A stretch of DNA of 64,000 bases, taken from contig JAWWNJ010000100.1 in assembly GCA_037176885.1 (NCBI GenBank), forward strand, positions 248,001 to 312,000, written 5' to 3'. Source of the stretch: Favolaschia claudopus. Its lineage: Eukaryota > Basidiomycota > Agaricomycetes > Agaricales > Mycenaceae. Shown piece by piece: positions 44,395-55,122 of this stretch. The translations under genes were made by a program, and so were the position numbers. The notes beneath the pieces are model-generated. The model was not told where the DNA came from. It saw only the letters and a list, made by a program, of their open reading frames with translations, and ran no database searches. Numbering within the stretch: position 1 is the stretch's first letter; every line of letters starts with the position of its first letter.

Positions 44395-45840
44395 AAGTGG
44401 GTGGGCGGTGAACGCTGCAGATCACGAAAACTCACCGAGTCTTTATAGACGAAAGGCGGGCCACCGGCGCCCGGGTTTGCGCAATTCTGCTTGCGTGGTA
44501 TACGGGATCGACATTCCTTCCTGGGAAGCGTTCATGGCCGTGCTATTGAGTCGCATGGGCGGCGGAGAGACGGAAGATGCTAGAATTCGAAAATATTCGT
44601 AAGTCAGCAACGAGCACCACGGAAAATACACGCACGTCGAGGAAGATCCGGGTGACTAATGATGTGACATTCAGGGTCGTCACGCGGAGAGAGTGGGGGA
44701 GAGGCTTTCAGGAAGGCGGAGGGTTGCAATAGGGGTGAATCGTCGAGTTTCGACGTAGAGACTGCGCTGAAAGTTTCCAGAATGCAAGGGCCGTCGAGTT
44801 GCTCTCAGAAAACAACATTCAAACTGCCAAGACATCGCTATGTCAGCTTCACACGGCCATACAAGCGGGGATTGTTGCGACACACCTAATTTCCTCCGGT
44901 CTCAATTCCGCTCCAAACGACTCCGATCGCTCCAGAACGCTCCCCGACGTCACGGATATCCATTCGCTACCGGCTCCGCAAATTCTGAGTCATACTGCCC
45001 GGGTGGAGGCCGTCCAGACGGCGATTTTTGAAAATGCATGCAAGTGCTCGTTTGCCCGCTTGCGGCCGTCCCTGAAAGAAAAAAAGGCCAGATATAGTAG
45101 CTTCAACAGTAATAGAGTGTGGGACGACAGACTTGAGATGTGCTGGCGGCGAAGCCCAGCGCCCGCAGCCGTCGATGGTGGTGGTGAAAACCAATGTTCG
45201 GAATTTCCTGTTTAAGCAAAGATATCATTGATGTGATCGGATTGCCGTCGGCCGAAACTGCCACGTCTTTCTCTTTCCCTCATCTAATCTTTTTGAAGGG
45301 TCTTTGCCCACGACTGGGCTGGCAGCGCGAAGGGTCAACATATCGGCATGGCGCGCACGGTCCGCGACGCGTCTGGACGGCGATTCTTCTGGAAAACGGG
45401 CCATCTAATTCCATGGGTTTATTTCGACATTTTTCTCCGATCTTGAGCTGGCGCGGGCGACCATAGGCGACCATTGACAGAATCGGCTCCTTGACTTACG
45501 AAAACACAATGCTTCGAAGTGATAGCAAACTCCGTGATTCTTGAGTCCTGACTGGGGCTCTTCCTCTGCTTTGGCTGAGACTTTGTTCTGTGCGCTCAAA
45601 ATCTCGCATGCAGAGAAACAATATGTCTCGAAAGAGGTGGTGTTAGTAGAGTTTGTTCTGCTTTCTAAGTTGCTTGACTTGACCACCGCGAATCAGTTTT
45701 GTGACGCACCAGTCATCAAACATTCTGAAACTTTATTACGGCGAGGTATGTACCGGTGTGAATTTGTATTACATCGCTGGGATGCCCTACTCATCGAAAT
45801 TCTTCTTTTGCTCTAGTTTTACTTGATCTGCTGGTTGCCT
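44395..45840 (-). repeat. Module A, copy 5
   Basis: Nearly the same as copy 1 (offset about 44,214) until about 45,700, with small indels (for example an extra T near 44,749). Confidence 0.5.
44442..44447 (-). promoter_or_regulatory. TATA box at the F4/A5 border
   Basis: TATAAA on the minus strand in GTCTATAAAGACTC, the same as in U1. Confidence 0.5.
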
Positions 45841-46084
45841 GGACTCCAATTGTGAATTATCGCAGCGCCACCAGCGGTGTTGAAGGTGGTAGAGAAATTG
45901 GCAGACCGGGATTCAGGGCGGCGCGACGCCCGACGTGCATGCGTTGGATCGGAATTATCAAACTTCGTAAGTTTTGATTCATTCAAAACGAATTTCGTTG
46001 AGTTTGTTGCAACGGAGCAACTCAGCCGACGCCACTTCAGCAAGTCTGGAACTAACACAACCAAACTAGCGGTTGGTTTCTTTC

Positions 46085-47645
46085 CACCACCATCTTCCCC
46101 CCCAATTTTCCCCTTCGCAATGCTGCCTCAGTTTCCGTTCTCCACCATTCACCTCTGCCTTGCTGAGTGCTCCTCAGCAGCTTTACAATGACCATTCAAC
46201 GTGTTGACTATACGTATCGACGTCCCGCGAGCGGGACCTCGAGCAAGTCTTCTCATCCTTCAAAAATCCTTCCACCTGACGCAATTTTCTCCCAGAATTT
46301 GGCCGCCGGCAGGCTAACCCCGCTCCCAACGCGTAAACCAGCGTGTGCTTTCGATTTCCACCAAGCTGGTCGACTTTGCCCCGTCGTCGCTGGCGCGCCG
46401 CGAAGCGGCGCCGACATCTTTGACTATACGTATCGCGTTCCCGCGAGCAACGTAAGGCTATTCTCTTGCTCACCATGTACTCAGTTGACGGGTTTTCCAG
46501 TCCATTTGCGCTGAGGTTTGGGCCGCCGGCAGGCAAATAACCCTCCCGAGGCGTAAAGCAGCGTCTGCTCGCGCTGTTTTGCACAGTCTTCGACGTTGCC
46601 CGCCGTATGCCGCGCCGCGAAGCGGCGCCATCGCTTTGAGTATATGTATCGTGTTCCCGCGAGCGAGGGGTCGGGTGAGTATGCATTCCCTCGCTTAATC
46701 TTTCGCTCATTCTGTTGCCTTTTTCTAGAAATATTAGCTGCCGGCAGCCAAACACCGCCCTGCAGACTTCAATCTTCAATCGGCGAGCACCTACCCAACT
46801 CGCGAAAAGATTTCTTCCGCTGCGCGGCGCTCTTCCCCGAAATCAAAATTCGATATTTTGCCGTCCGCCGAGCGACACCTCGAGCCTTTCAGCCGCGTGT
46901 TCCCATTCCAGCTCCAGTGATTTCTCACTAACCACGAACCTGCAGAAATTTTTCTTCCGCTGCGCGGGCATTCATGCACGCTGCCCCGTCTCCAGACTCC
47001 CCGTCGCCGTCGCTTAAGGTGAGCTCTCCCCCTCATTCTACTGTGTTTCTCACCAGTTGGCAGCATCCAGCTTTTTTTCTCCCCCGCTGCGCGGGGCCCA
47101 TCAGTGTCGTCGATGCCCAACCCCCCGAATCGGAAATTTGAGATTTCGCGTTCCCGCGAGCGAGGCTTTGAGACTCTGGGCGTTCGGGTGCGTCTAAAAT
47201 AAGAATTCTGACGTGTTGCTTGACTGACTTTGAATTGTAGCTTTTTCTCTTGCGCTGCGCGGCCCAGAACTTCAAGCAAACTATAAAACTGTCGACTTCA
47301 TTTTTTTTTCCGCGCTGCGCGGCTCTCGATTTTCAAGTCTGAAGCCAATTAACCTTGCCCCAAACCCGCAGTACTCGAACACCAAGAAATCCTTTTCTTC
47401 GCTGCGCGGCATACAAGGTGGATATCTCTTCCTTGCCACGGCTGACTTGCTGTCTATTAAGCATTTTTTCCTTCCGCTGCGCGGCGCCGTGTCCAAGCCC
47501 TCAGCAATTCAGGCAAGTCTTTGAGTTCTAGTTCCTCTCATATTTCTGCGTTCGCGACAACTTGAGCGCTGACGCATTGAAGCTTCGTCTCTGGCGCTTA
47601 CTTCAACACAGTCGAGGTGAGTGGTGACTTGGAATTTCTACTACG
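46085..47645 (+). repeat. Module B, copy 5: plus-strand mini-exon array, most diverged
   Basis: Starts with CTATACGTATCGACGTCCCG near 46,208 and a first exon ending VPRAGTSS. Type I exons at about 46,296-46,450 and 46,500-46,675 have GAA loops in the GC hairpin. Type II exons near 46,800, 46,945, 47,080, 47,240, 47,310, 47,395 and 47,470 all keep CGCTGCGCGG. One has an extended stem CCCCGC-TGC-GCGGGG (near 47,083). Introns again have canonical ends. Confidence 0.66.
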
Positions 47646-47654
47646 TACAGCCCA

Positions 47655-48005
47655 ATTCAGGGTCTTTACCCCGGTAGTAAGTAGATCTAGATCTGTAAAT
47701 CTGGATCTCCGCCGTAGAGTAGCGTACGTACCAGGACCCTTGAAACAGGCCGGGAAACGGGCTTCTCGAGGGTCTGAAAATCAAAAAATTTCTCGGTAGT
47801 CAGTATGTAAACAACAAATAAAACTATATCCTTTTGAGAGCAGCGCCGAAAACCTATAAGTCTGAGGTGGGTGAGTCGCTTGCGACCTTGGTCGCGCGGC
47901 GAGCTTAGTCGTGCGGCGAGCTTAGTCGTGCGGTGAGCGTGTCAGCGCTTGAGAATTGCCTTTTTGGGAGGTCAAAGCACATTTCATTCAAACTATCTAC
48001 GACAG
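47655..48005. repeat. Module C, copy 5, with an expanded short tandem repeat
   Basis: Same block, but the ~17-nt unit (TCGTGCGGCGAGCTTAG) is present three times (about 47,890-47,940) rather than twice. The inner part resembles the U2 version (CTCGGTAGTCAGTATG) while the left part resembles U3 and U4, so the copy is mosaic. Confidence 0.7.
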
Positions 48006-49516
48006 CGCTCGTCGCTCACCACCCCCTCTCCTCATAATCGTTCACCACATCCCTCGCCGTCTCCTCCATATCCCTATATTCCATCCCAAGGATGCGCACA
48101 CTTTTGGAGGTGTCGTATGAAACCGGGGGGATCTGTTGTGAGTGAGGTGAGTCAATGGGTGAAAGACGGGAGCGAGAAAGTTTGAAGAAATGGTTCAATA
48201 ATTCGAAGAAATGGTTGAATGCAAAGAATCAGTTGAGGAAAAGGGTTGGATAAATAGAGAGAAGGAGTCAGAGAAACGGTTGATCATGAAAAGACGAGCT
48301 AAATGAATTATGATGGAGAGTGAAGCACGAAGATACCGCACAAGGGTTTGAAAAAATGCAGGAAAAGAAGGAAACAGCGAGCACGCAAAATCGGACGTAC
48401 AACATCCTTCTGAGACCCAGGCTTCCCCTTCTGATATTTCGGGTTCGATTTCGCCGCTTCAGGCGTAGCGTCCACTATGAAAATCCAAAGTTGTGATCAA
48501 CCAAAGTCCCACCGGAGACGCAAAATTGAACTCACGCCAATCCTGCCACCAAAACGCCTCCCTACTAATAATAATTCTCTCCCCTCCCGCCGCCTCCTTC
48601 CTCACCGCCAGCACATGCGCGCATTAACGCGATATCGCGCACGTCGCCAGATCCCATGTGAGACTCGCTCCGTGGGTTTTCGTGAAGTCCCATGCGGCTG
48701 GATATCCGAATTCAAAAAGCAGACAATTTAAAATCAACAATCCATCAGCCAGTAGATAAGAGAACGACGCACCCCGCTCAGCTAACGTCTTCGAAGCGCG
48801 ATACCTATGAACATTCGAAGCATTCCTTCCATCCCTTTGAACGTTTTCCACCGCTTGGTCGTCCCAGTCAGCTTCAGTGAAGGTCTGCGGGGTAGGTTCG
48901 TCATGAAGGACGGCGGCGGTAGAGGAGGTGACGACGATGCGTTTCACGGCCGTGCTAGAGAAAGGATACTGAGTAGAGGTAAAAGGCTAGCAGGAGAAAG
49001 AAGAACCTACCCGCATCTGCGTGCACTGTCAAGCATGCCGACGGTTCCTTTGATGGCGGGTTCAAGCAATTCTGATGCAAAGAATTGAGAAGCAGATCTA
49101 AAACCGAAAGAGACTCGCGAACTCACCAGCCGGATCGTCGGCCTTGAAATGATACGGCGAGGCTGTATGCGCAATTGCATCCACGCCTTTCACGGCTTCG
49201 TCGAAGGCCCCTTCCTATGCGCCATCTGAGCCCTAGATCCTCCAGAAAATCAAAGATAATCAACGGCGCACCTTCGTAATATCCGGAACCTCAACGACCT
49301 CAAATTTCTCCCCGTACTCCTTGAACAGCTTGCTCAGATGCACGCCTTTGTCGGCAGAACGAACGGCGCCGCGGACGGAGTACCCGTTTTCGAGGAAGGC
49401 GCGGACGACCCACTGTGACCGGCGCAGATATTAGCAGTGAGGGAGACTCGAACACGAACAGGAGCAGCTGCGCACCACGGCGAGAAATCCATTAGCTCCA
49501 GAGACGAGAACTTTTC

Positions 49517-49523
49517 CTGTAGT
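49517..49523. repeat. Target-site duplication of the 2.5 kb element, left
   Basis: CTGTAGT, repeated at 52,056-52,062. Sister units have CCGTAGT once. The duplication may be 8 bp if the C after it is counted. Confidence 0.8.
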
Positions 49524-52055
49524 CAGTACTAGCTGGCAGGGTGATACATCACCTCCTCTTGGGAGAGAACCGCGGTGATGTATCATATGCTCTCGCCAGA
49601 ACGGCGTCGTGATACATCATCCAGAGCACTCACCCTTTAGGTAGCTTGCCTTCACCTTGACGTCCTTTATTACCACGCCTTCAATCAAGCCTGGGTAACC
49701 ATGTGAGCTCGTCGTTGGCAACAACATCCTCAAGATGTGACATGTTTGCCTGCAGCCTCGCGAGGCGGGCTTGCATAAATGGTGCTGTTATCGGTCACCT
49801 CGGGCGATCACGATCGCGCAACAAAACTGATTTTGTTGATACATCTTCGCCCGTCACCTCGGCATTGTGCTCGCTCACGGCTTTGTTCGGCTCAAATTTA
49901 ATAAAAATGTGTATTAGCGGCATCCCAGATTCAGATAATTACATCGGAATTGATGATATGTGGCGAAGCCCCAGTGCCCCACTGTTACCCCAGCGGCCTA
50001 CACACAACGGCGTCGACGCCAACGGTGGCATCGTTTAGAACGGGCGGTGGTGCCGATCGGTGGGGTGCACCGAGAAGCGCCGAGAGGAAAAACGAGATAT
50101 TCGCTCGGCCGGGATGACCCGCCTCGCACTGGTCTCTGAACCTCAACCAAAGTGAAATACTCAACCTCTTTAGGTGGCGAAAGAGTCGACGAAGGGGAGG
50201 AAAGGGCAGAATTGCTGGGAAAATATGATGAGCTGGCAATTTCGTAACGCACCGCCTTCCTCGGAAACGATTCCGAGTGGCTGGACATTAGATCCGGTAA
50301 CGGCGGGATCATCAATACTGAACGCTCCCATCCTGTTTTGGGAATTTTGCAATCAAATCGAGCGAAAGTTCGATTTTGAAGGGCAGTCACGAGATTGGAG
50401 AGTTGATGTAGTTGAATACAGTTTATCATGGAGCTGGTAGCTCATCTGGCATACTGTAACACATCGGCTCAATGTTTCAAAATGTTTGGCTCGTTTTGAT
50501 ATATTTTGTGTACTCTACCCGCGAAGGGGGCAATATTGAGCTCAGAATGTCGAGGCTAGTAGTCTTGTGTTGTCTATAGTGCTTTTATTTTCGTTTTCAG
50601 GCTTCTCCCGATAATCTGATGGCTACATTTGTTGTATTGAGCAATTCTGCATTCAACAGCTCAGCCGCAGTCTGGGCTGATGCACAACTTCCTGTGCTTT
50701 GTATGTGGAGATCTTGATTCAGTATACCCAACAGACTATATCCACTGAGTCAGAGCAAATCATTCAAAGATTTCATATTTTGCCTTTTTTCGAGTGTTGA
50801 GCCACTCGGAGGGCTTGAGTGCCATTATCCAACAAAGAGCATGCATAGAACAACAGAGAAACATCTAATCGACAATATATTGCAGAGAAATCGATGAATA
50901 AGTTGTTCAGGTCAACGGATTGAGCTTCAGGTACCCTAGGTCATACACTGTTATTGCGTTTCAAACACAGTTCAAATTAAACCACTTGTAAGATCTCATT
51001 ACTGGTATATTTAAATCGCAGATTTGTGCTCCAATAGTCAATCTACAATACCAAAGAGTTCAGAACCATATTCTCTTAATTTTTAGGCAAGTTATGCACA
51101 TGCAACGAAGGAAACACAATATTAGACGCCGATGAATATGTATAAGCGCCGAACCGGACCGGATACTCCAACCAATCCCAGCTCATTCCGACATGTCCGA
51201 ACGTTACCTAAACCTCCGGAGATATGAGTAACACAAAGAACCCGCGCTTTCGAGCAAGAGACAAGCTTTGTAAACCGAATTTTTACGCGGAGTGGGTTCT
51301 TTGGACGAGCCAATTTCGGCTAAGGTGATTTCATTGTGTGTTTCTTGCTATTTCCATAAGCGATCCAATTTGCGCCCAGTAAAATTAGCACTGCGCGAGG
51401 CTAAGGGCAATCAACTTCAAGTAGGATGGTAAGTAATGTTGTCAGGACCTTGGAGCTGATCACAAAATGCATTACAGGGTATCATCGGCGAGGAAATTTG
51501 AAGAACAAAGCTGGCGGCGGAATATTCCGGCCATTGATCAAGTCTTGATTGACAACGGAACCTTCCGACTCGCGGCATCATTTGCGGCCAATTTGCGGCA
51601 GCTGAATATCACATCAACAATAGGCATTTCGGCGAGCAAAAGCGTGTATTCTAAACAAAAGCAATGATACAGCCTCCCAGCCAAAATCTGTCGACTTCAA
51701 GTGAGTGCGTTGCCCTTTCCCCGCCCGATATAACCCTCAATTATCGAAATTACCCTTACCATAGGATCAATACACCCTTCCCGCTTCTCAAATGTGGCCG
51801 CCAAGCACCCAATAAGGATGGCCATTTTTGGCAAGGCGGCACGGCACTGCCACGCGCCAGCGACGGCGGTGAGCAGTGGGCGGGGAAAGGCGGGGAAGTG
51901 GGTGAGCTGACCATTACCAAACTGTCAAGGCAGTGGTTGATTTCCCCGAGGATAGCTGATTTATATCTTAGCGGCGTTCTCGCGAGAGTATATGATACAT
52001 CACCGCGGTCCTCTCTTTAGAGTAAGGTGATGTATCATTTCCCCAGCTAGGCCTG
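49524..52055. mobile_element. Non-autonomous hAT-like element with foldback ends
   Basis: A 2,532-bp insertion in the first exon of the U5 SDR gene. The ends start CAGTACTAGCTGG and, on the other strand, CAGGCCTAGCTGG. CAG termini and a 7-8 bp duplication suggest hAT. Similarity of the two ends continues for about 85 bp. Within each end, TGATACATCACC and its reverse complement GGTGATGTATCA occur about 20-30 nt apart, so each terminus can fold on itself; a further partial copy lies near 49,610. Internal frames (for example 49,703-50,038 and 51,664-52,020) show no transposase or other family that I recognise, and much of 50.4-51.4 kb is AT-rich without a gene. It is probably mobilised in trans. 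Confidence 0.82.
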
Positions 52056-52062
52056 CTGTAGT
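52056..52062. repeat. Target-site duplication of the 2.5 kb element, right
   Basis: CTGTAGT, matching 49,517-49,523, followed by CGCGATTGGCAT of the SDR first exon. Confidence 0.8.
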
Positions 52063-52152
52063 CGCGATTGGCATGGTACGGTCGGTTTCTCGACAAGGGG
52101 GCGTTTATTGGGGGTGAAATCAATGATAGAGAGAAGGGAGCAGCGAGCAGCG

Positions 52153-52159
52153 TTTTATA
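52153..52159 (-). promoter_or_regulatory. TATA box of SDR copy in U5
   Basis: TATAAAA on the minus strand, about 79 bp upstream of the orphaned start codon at 52,074. Confidence 0.6.
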
Positions 52160-52632
52160 TGGCAGCGGAACCGACGAGCTATCGAGTCAATCGACGGAAA
52201 GACCTCCGTGAACGATAAGCAGAGGACAAAAGCTCAGTCAGCGTGAAAATAAGCAGCAACGTCATGGCCTCCGTTTTCAGATCGGATCATCGACCACACG
52301 GCAGTTGCCGGCCATTCACCCTGGGGCGGGGGCGGGAAGGGTATCAAAGAAATTCAGCTTATTTTCTGTTTCGGGAATTTCCGCGTCCGAAGTTCGGAGG
52401 GAGGAACTTCGCATACGCTGCAGACCGTTTCGGTGGTGGCCTTGAAGGTATCTATAGGCGTGGTCGCCTATCGAAACGGAAGAACTTGCGAGGAAGTCCA
52501 AAATGGGGGAAAGATGAGACGGCGGGAGCAGAACAAGGAGCAAAACTCACGGGATCGTGAGATTTCGGTGATGCCGAACCAAACACTTTTCTTCGCTCTC
52601 CCCGACCATGTCGCGGCTGCGTGCCTCTCCCT

Positions 52633-53126
52633 TAGTGTTGGGAAAGTTCGGTTCGGTTCAGGTTCGGGGCACTTTGCCCCGAACGCTGAACCTGAACGCG
52701 GCTTCGCGTTCGGCCAATTGCTGAACCTGAACCTGAACGCGGCGTTCAGGTTCGGTTCGGCGTTCGAACGCGTTCGAACGTTTTTGCTGCCGGCGATCTC
52801 GGATAATTAGAATTTTGCTAGGGGTCGTAGTCAAATCATCAGTCACTTTGTTCTCCTGGTGTTGGGATGTTTTGAGGTGCGTGTCAAAGTATTTGAACCG
52901 TTCAACTAGATTCGAACTGAAAAGAAGAGTACTTACCTCATCATTTTCCACACCGGCAAGTCCCAATGATGTTGATTGGATTGACATGCCGCTGGTTAAA
53001 TCATGATCCATAGGCAGCCGAACTTCACCCAGCGCCGAATCTGACATGATCAATCTGTGATTTGGTGAGAATAAGGGCCGAAATTGCTCACTTTGACAGC
53101 TTTCGCGTTCGGACTCGGAGGGAGAG
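52633..53126 (-). mobile_element. hAT-like fragment with GTTCGG repeats
   Basis: An insertion of about 494 bp flanked by TCTCCCT on both sides (52,626-52,632 and 53,127-53,133). The left end TAGTGTTGGGAAAG fits hAT termini. It is followed by GTTCGG/GTTCAG hexamer runs that fold back (GTTCGGGGC-ACTTT-GCCCCGAAC). The matching right terminus is missing. On the minus strand an exon starts MSDSALGEVRLPMDHDL (ATG near 53,047), reaches VENDE and a GTAAGT donor, then a second segment with RFKYFDTHLKTSQHQ follows. This may be the start of a lost transposase, but I cannot confirm that. Confidence 0.6.
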
Positions 53127-53550
53127 TCTCCCTCCGAGTTCCTCTTCATTCTCTCGACTCCCAGCTCCCCGACGACTCCCCACCTCGCCCACAACACCCA
53201 CCTCATCCCGACGCTACCGACATGCTAGTGGACGTCGACGCCCGACCTCCCGCATTTACATACTGACTACACCGGAACAAGGTACGTGTACTGACCGCTT
53301 CTTATCCCCGCCGACCTAACGGAATCCCGTGCAGCTAAGCACGCCACCTCGCGCCTCACCGACTCTCGTTCCCATGACCCCGACGGAGCACCTACACCAA
53401 GCAGCATCTTCCTCCGACATCGGCCGCTGCCACGTCGGCCGCTCCTCCTCTCCCTTCAACGACGAAGTCCGGCTACGCTCTACTTTCGCCCCCGCAGCCT
53501 CTCTACATCCGCCGCCCTCCGGACCTCCCACTCCTACTCCCCGCTAAACA

Positions 53551-53807
53551 AGATCCTTTAGCGCGTATACGCCGTCCCCCGCCACACCACACCCTCTCCT
53601 TTGCACCCCCTCGCCGAACCGCATCCCTCGCCGCCGCCCTCGTTCGCGTATCCGACGCCGACGCGCAACCCAGTGCGTATTCCAGCCTGGCATCTCCAAA
53701 ACGCCGGGCCTCACTTAAGCCTTAACTGTAGTCGCCTCACGCGTTCATTCTACATAGCCGCAATCAGGAAGTCCACAGTTCTCTTACTTTTAACCTTGTC
53801 TATTTAC
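53551..53807 (+). other. Junction between tandem array and unique DNA
   Basis: CT-rich stretch of about 260 bp with no recognisable gene. It probably contains the promoter of the DUF6533 gene. Confidence 0.4.
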
Positions 53808-55122
53808 ATGGATCTACTTCCAGCCCTTTCCCTTTACGATGCAATTCTCACTATGGATATGGAAGTCCGATATATTTGGAAATCATGGCGAACGCGAACA
53901 CGAATGGCCGCTTGGTACTTTCTCATCCGCTATATCACTCTTGCCAGTCGAGTGGTGGCATTGAGCACTTTTGACTTTGGTTCTTTCGATGCTGAGGTAA
54001 GTACTTGGTATCATTAGTTGAGTAACTGTAGATCCACTGACGGCACCCCAGACGTATGATTTTGTGTGAGACTACAGACCCGACCACATGCTCATAGCAG
54101 CTATTCACCCAGCTGTCGCAAAATGAACGTCGCAAATCGGTTATTGACAGTAATACAAGAACTTTTTGTGGGATGTGATTATTTCGGTATAACCTCGCCA
54201 GTTGATATTCAATACTTACTCGACAGGCACACTCATTCTTCGAGTTCTTGCGATGTATTCTTTCGACCGAAGACTCGTCGTGATTCTCGTCATGGCTGCG
54301 ATTCTCTGTCTTTCCCTAGCTGCAGTGCGCATCCGAGTCTCTTGCTTCGTTCAGATTGAAGTATAAATGACGTTCAAGTGGCTTGCGATACCAACAAAAA
54401 CTGCCCTCGCAGCGACAGTCAAAACCGTGCAATCTGACTGTATTCCTCCAGCAACCCGACCTGAGTACGTTCTACATCCCTCTCGTAAATTCTCTATTCT
54501 ATCAGTATTTCTAGCCTACTCCGTGCGTAGGACAAAATATGTTTCTCACCACACAAGCTTAACGTCCAACCAGGTGAAGCTGGAGCATGGGGAGCCCTGT
54601 AAGTTCTCTCAATTAGGGACTGTTTTTCATCCGGATCTCAATAGTAGACTTGATAGTCTGGCGGGGGTACTTTTTTGTTGGCTCTCACTTTGCATCGGGC
54701 CTATACAACGAGACGCAAATATCCGACCGGATCCTTGTGGCGTGTATTAGTCCGCGATGGTAAATCTACTGTGTCTCCGAAACGCGATTGATACTGACTT
54801 TAGGACAGGCGCGATGTACTTTGTGTTGAGTGCTCAATCCTGTGTTTTTGCCAGAGATATCTGATTGTTCTTTAGGGTGATATGCCTTGCGAACGTTGCG
54901 AATATCCTCATGTTTAACGTGAGCCGAATGATTTATCCGTTTGCCAGCAAATTTAACATTCGAGTAATCACTGGTAGTTTGGTGATGTTCGTGTACCCAC
55001 TTCAACTTAACCAAAGACTTCGTTCACCGATCGTGCAGGCGTTCACAGCAACATGTCTATCGGGATTCACTGTGTCGTTCGCAATTTCTTCACGATCATC
55101 GATCTCAAATTCTGATTTATAA
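53808..55122 (+). CDS. DUF6533-type seven-helix membrane protein (possibly decayed)
   Basis: Plus-strand multi-exon gene. The first exon from ATG 53,808 reads MDLLPALSLYDAILTMDMEV, then RYIWKSW and AAWYFLIRYITLAS. This is the DUF6533 signature (LYD..LT.D.EV..IW......LF...RY). The exon ends SFDAE before GTAAGT (53,997). A later exon near 54,230-54,352 reads TGTLILRVLAMYSFDRRLVV followed by a hydrophobic helix. Near 54,740-54,890 LVRDG, TGAMYFV and VICLANVANILMFN match the conserved late helices. Members are abundant, uncharacterised, GPCR-like proteins of Agaricomycetes. Some exons (54,050-54,230 and 54,420-54,740) are hard to join in frame, so the gene may be degraded. Start and end are approximate. 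Confidence 0.68.

Larger units (their letters stand above)
48016..52074 (-). pseudogene. SDR (GRE2-like) gene, copy 4 (in U5), deleted and interrupted
   Basis: The start codon (52,074) and first six codons are separated from the rest by the 2.5 kb element at 49,524-52,055. The remainder (49,516 down to 48,016) encodes VVEVPDITK, DAIAHTAS, VVTSSTAAVLHDE, ADWDDQAVENV and YRASKTLAER. An internal deletion near 48,650 then joins LTWDL sequence directly to RDIAL, removing VLNPPLILG, HEVPS and an intron. The 4-nt insertion after DIAL is present, as in U1 and U2. The last exon with EETARDVVNDYEERGW is intact. This is the most damaged copy. Confidence 0.86.
1..53550. repeat. Tandem array of a ~10 kb macro-repeat (five units, modules A-B-C-D-E-F)
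   Basis: The same ordered modules recur head to tail in one orientation. Landmarks show this: a TATA-bearing F/A border at about 230, 15,443, 25,793, 37,869 and 44,444; the block with GAGTCGCTTGCGACC at about 4,167, 19,218, 29,529, 41,611 and 47,874; and the SDR gene at 4.3-8.2, 19.3-21.0, 31.4-33.1 and 48.0-52.1 kb. U4 lacks the SDR and E modules. The window opens inside an F module that matches about 44,213 onward, so the array continues to the left. To the right it stops at about 53.55 kb, where similarity to U3 ends. Differences between units are mostly single substitutions, short indels and discrete insertions, as expected of a segmental tandem array under unequal exchange. Confidence 0.93.
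44395..53550. repeat. Macro-repeat unit U5, terminal and truncated
   Basis: Last unit. Modules A, B, C, D and part of E are present. Module E follows U3 (33.6-34.0 kb) until about 53.5 kb and is then replaced by unique sequence, so no F module follows. It has two insertions (49,524-52,055 and 52,633-53,126). Its B module is the most diverged of the five. Confidence 0.87.
52075..53550 (+). repeat. Module E, copy in U5, truncated at the end of the array
   Basis: SDR promoter and the MSRLRAS exon (ATG near 52,609) interrupted after GTGCCTC by a 0.5 kb insertion, resuming CTCCGAGTTCC at 53,132. The GTACGTGTACTGACC...CCGTGCAG intron (53,281-53,333) is intact. Similarity to U3 ends near 53,510-53,550, which is the right edge of the tandem array. 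Confidence 0.6.

Noticed and set aside
49703..50440. Possible transposase frames inside the hAT-like element
   Set aside because: Neither strand shows a zinc finger, RNase-H-like or dimerisation motif; frames are short and overlap each other.
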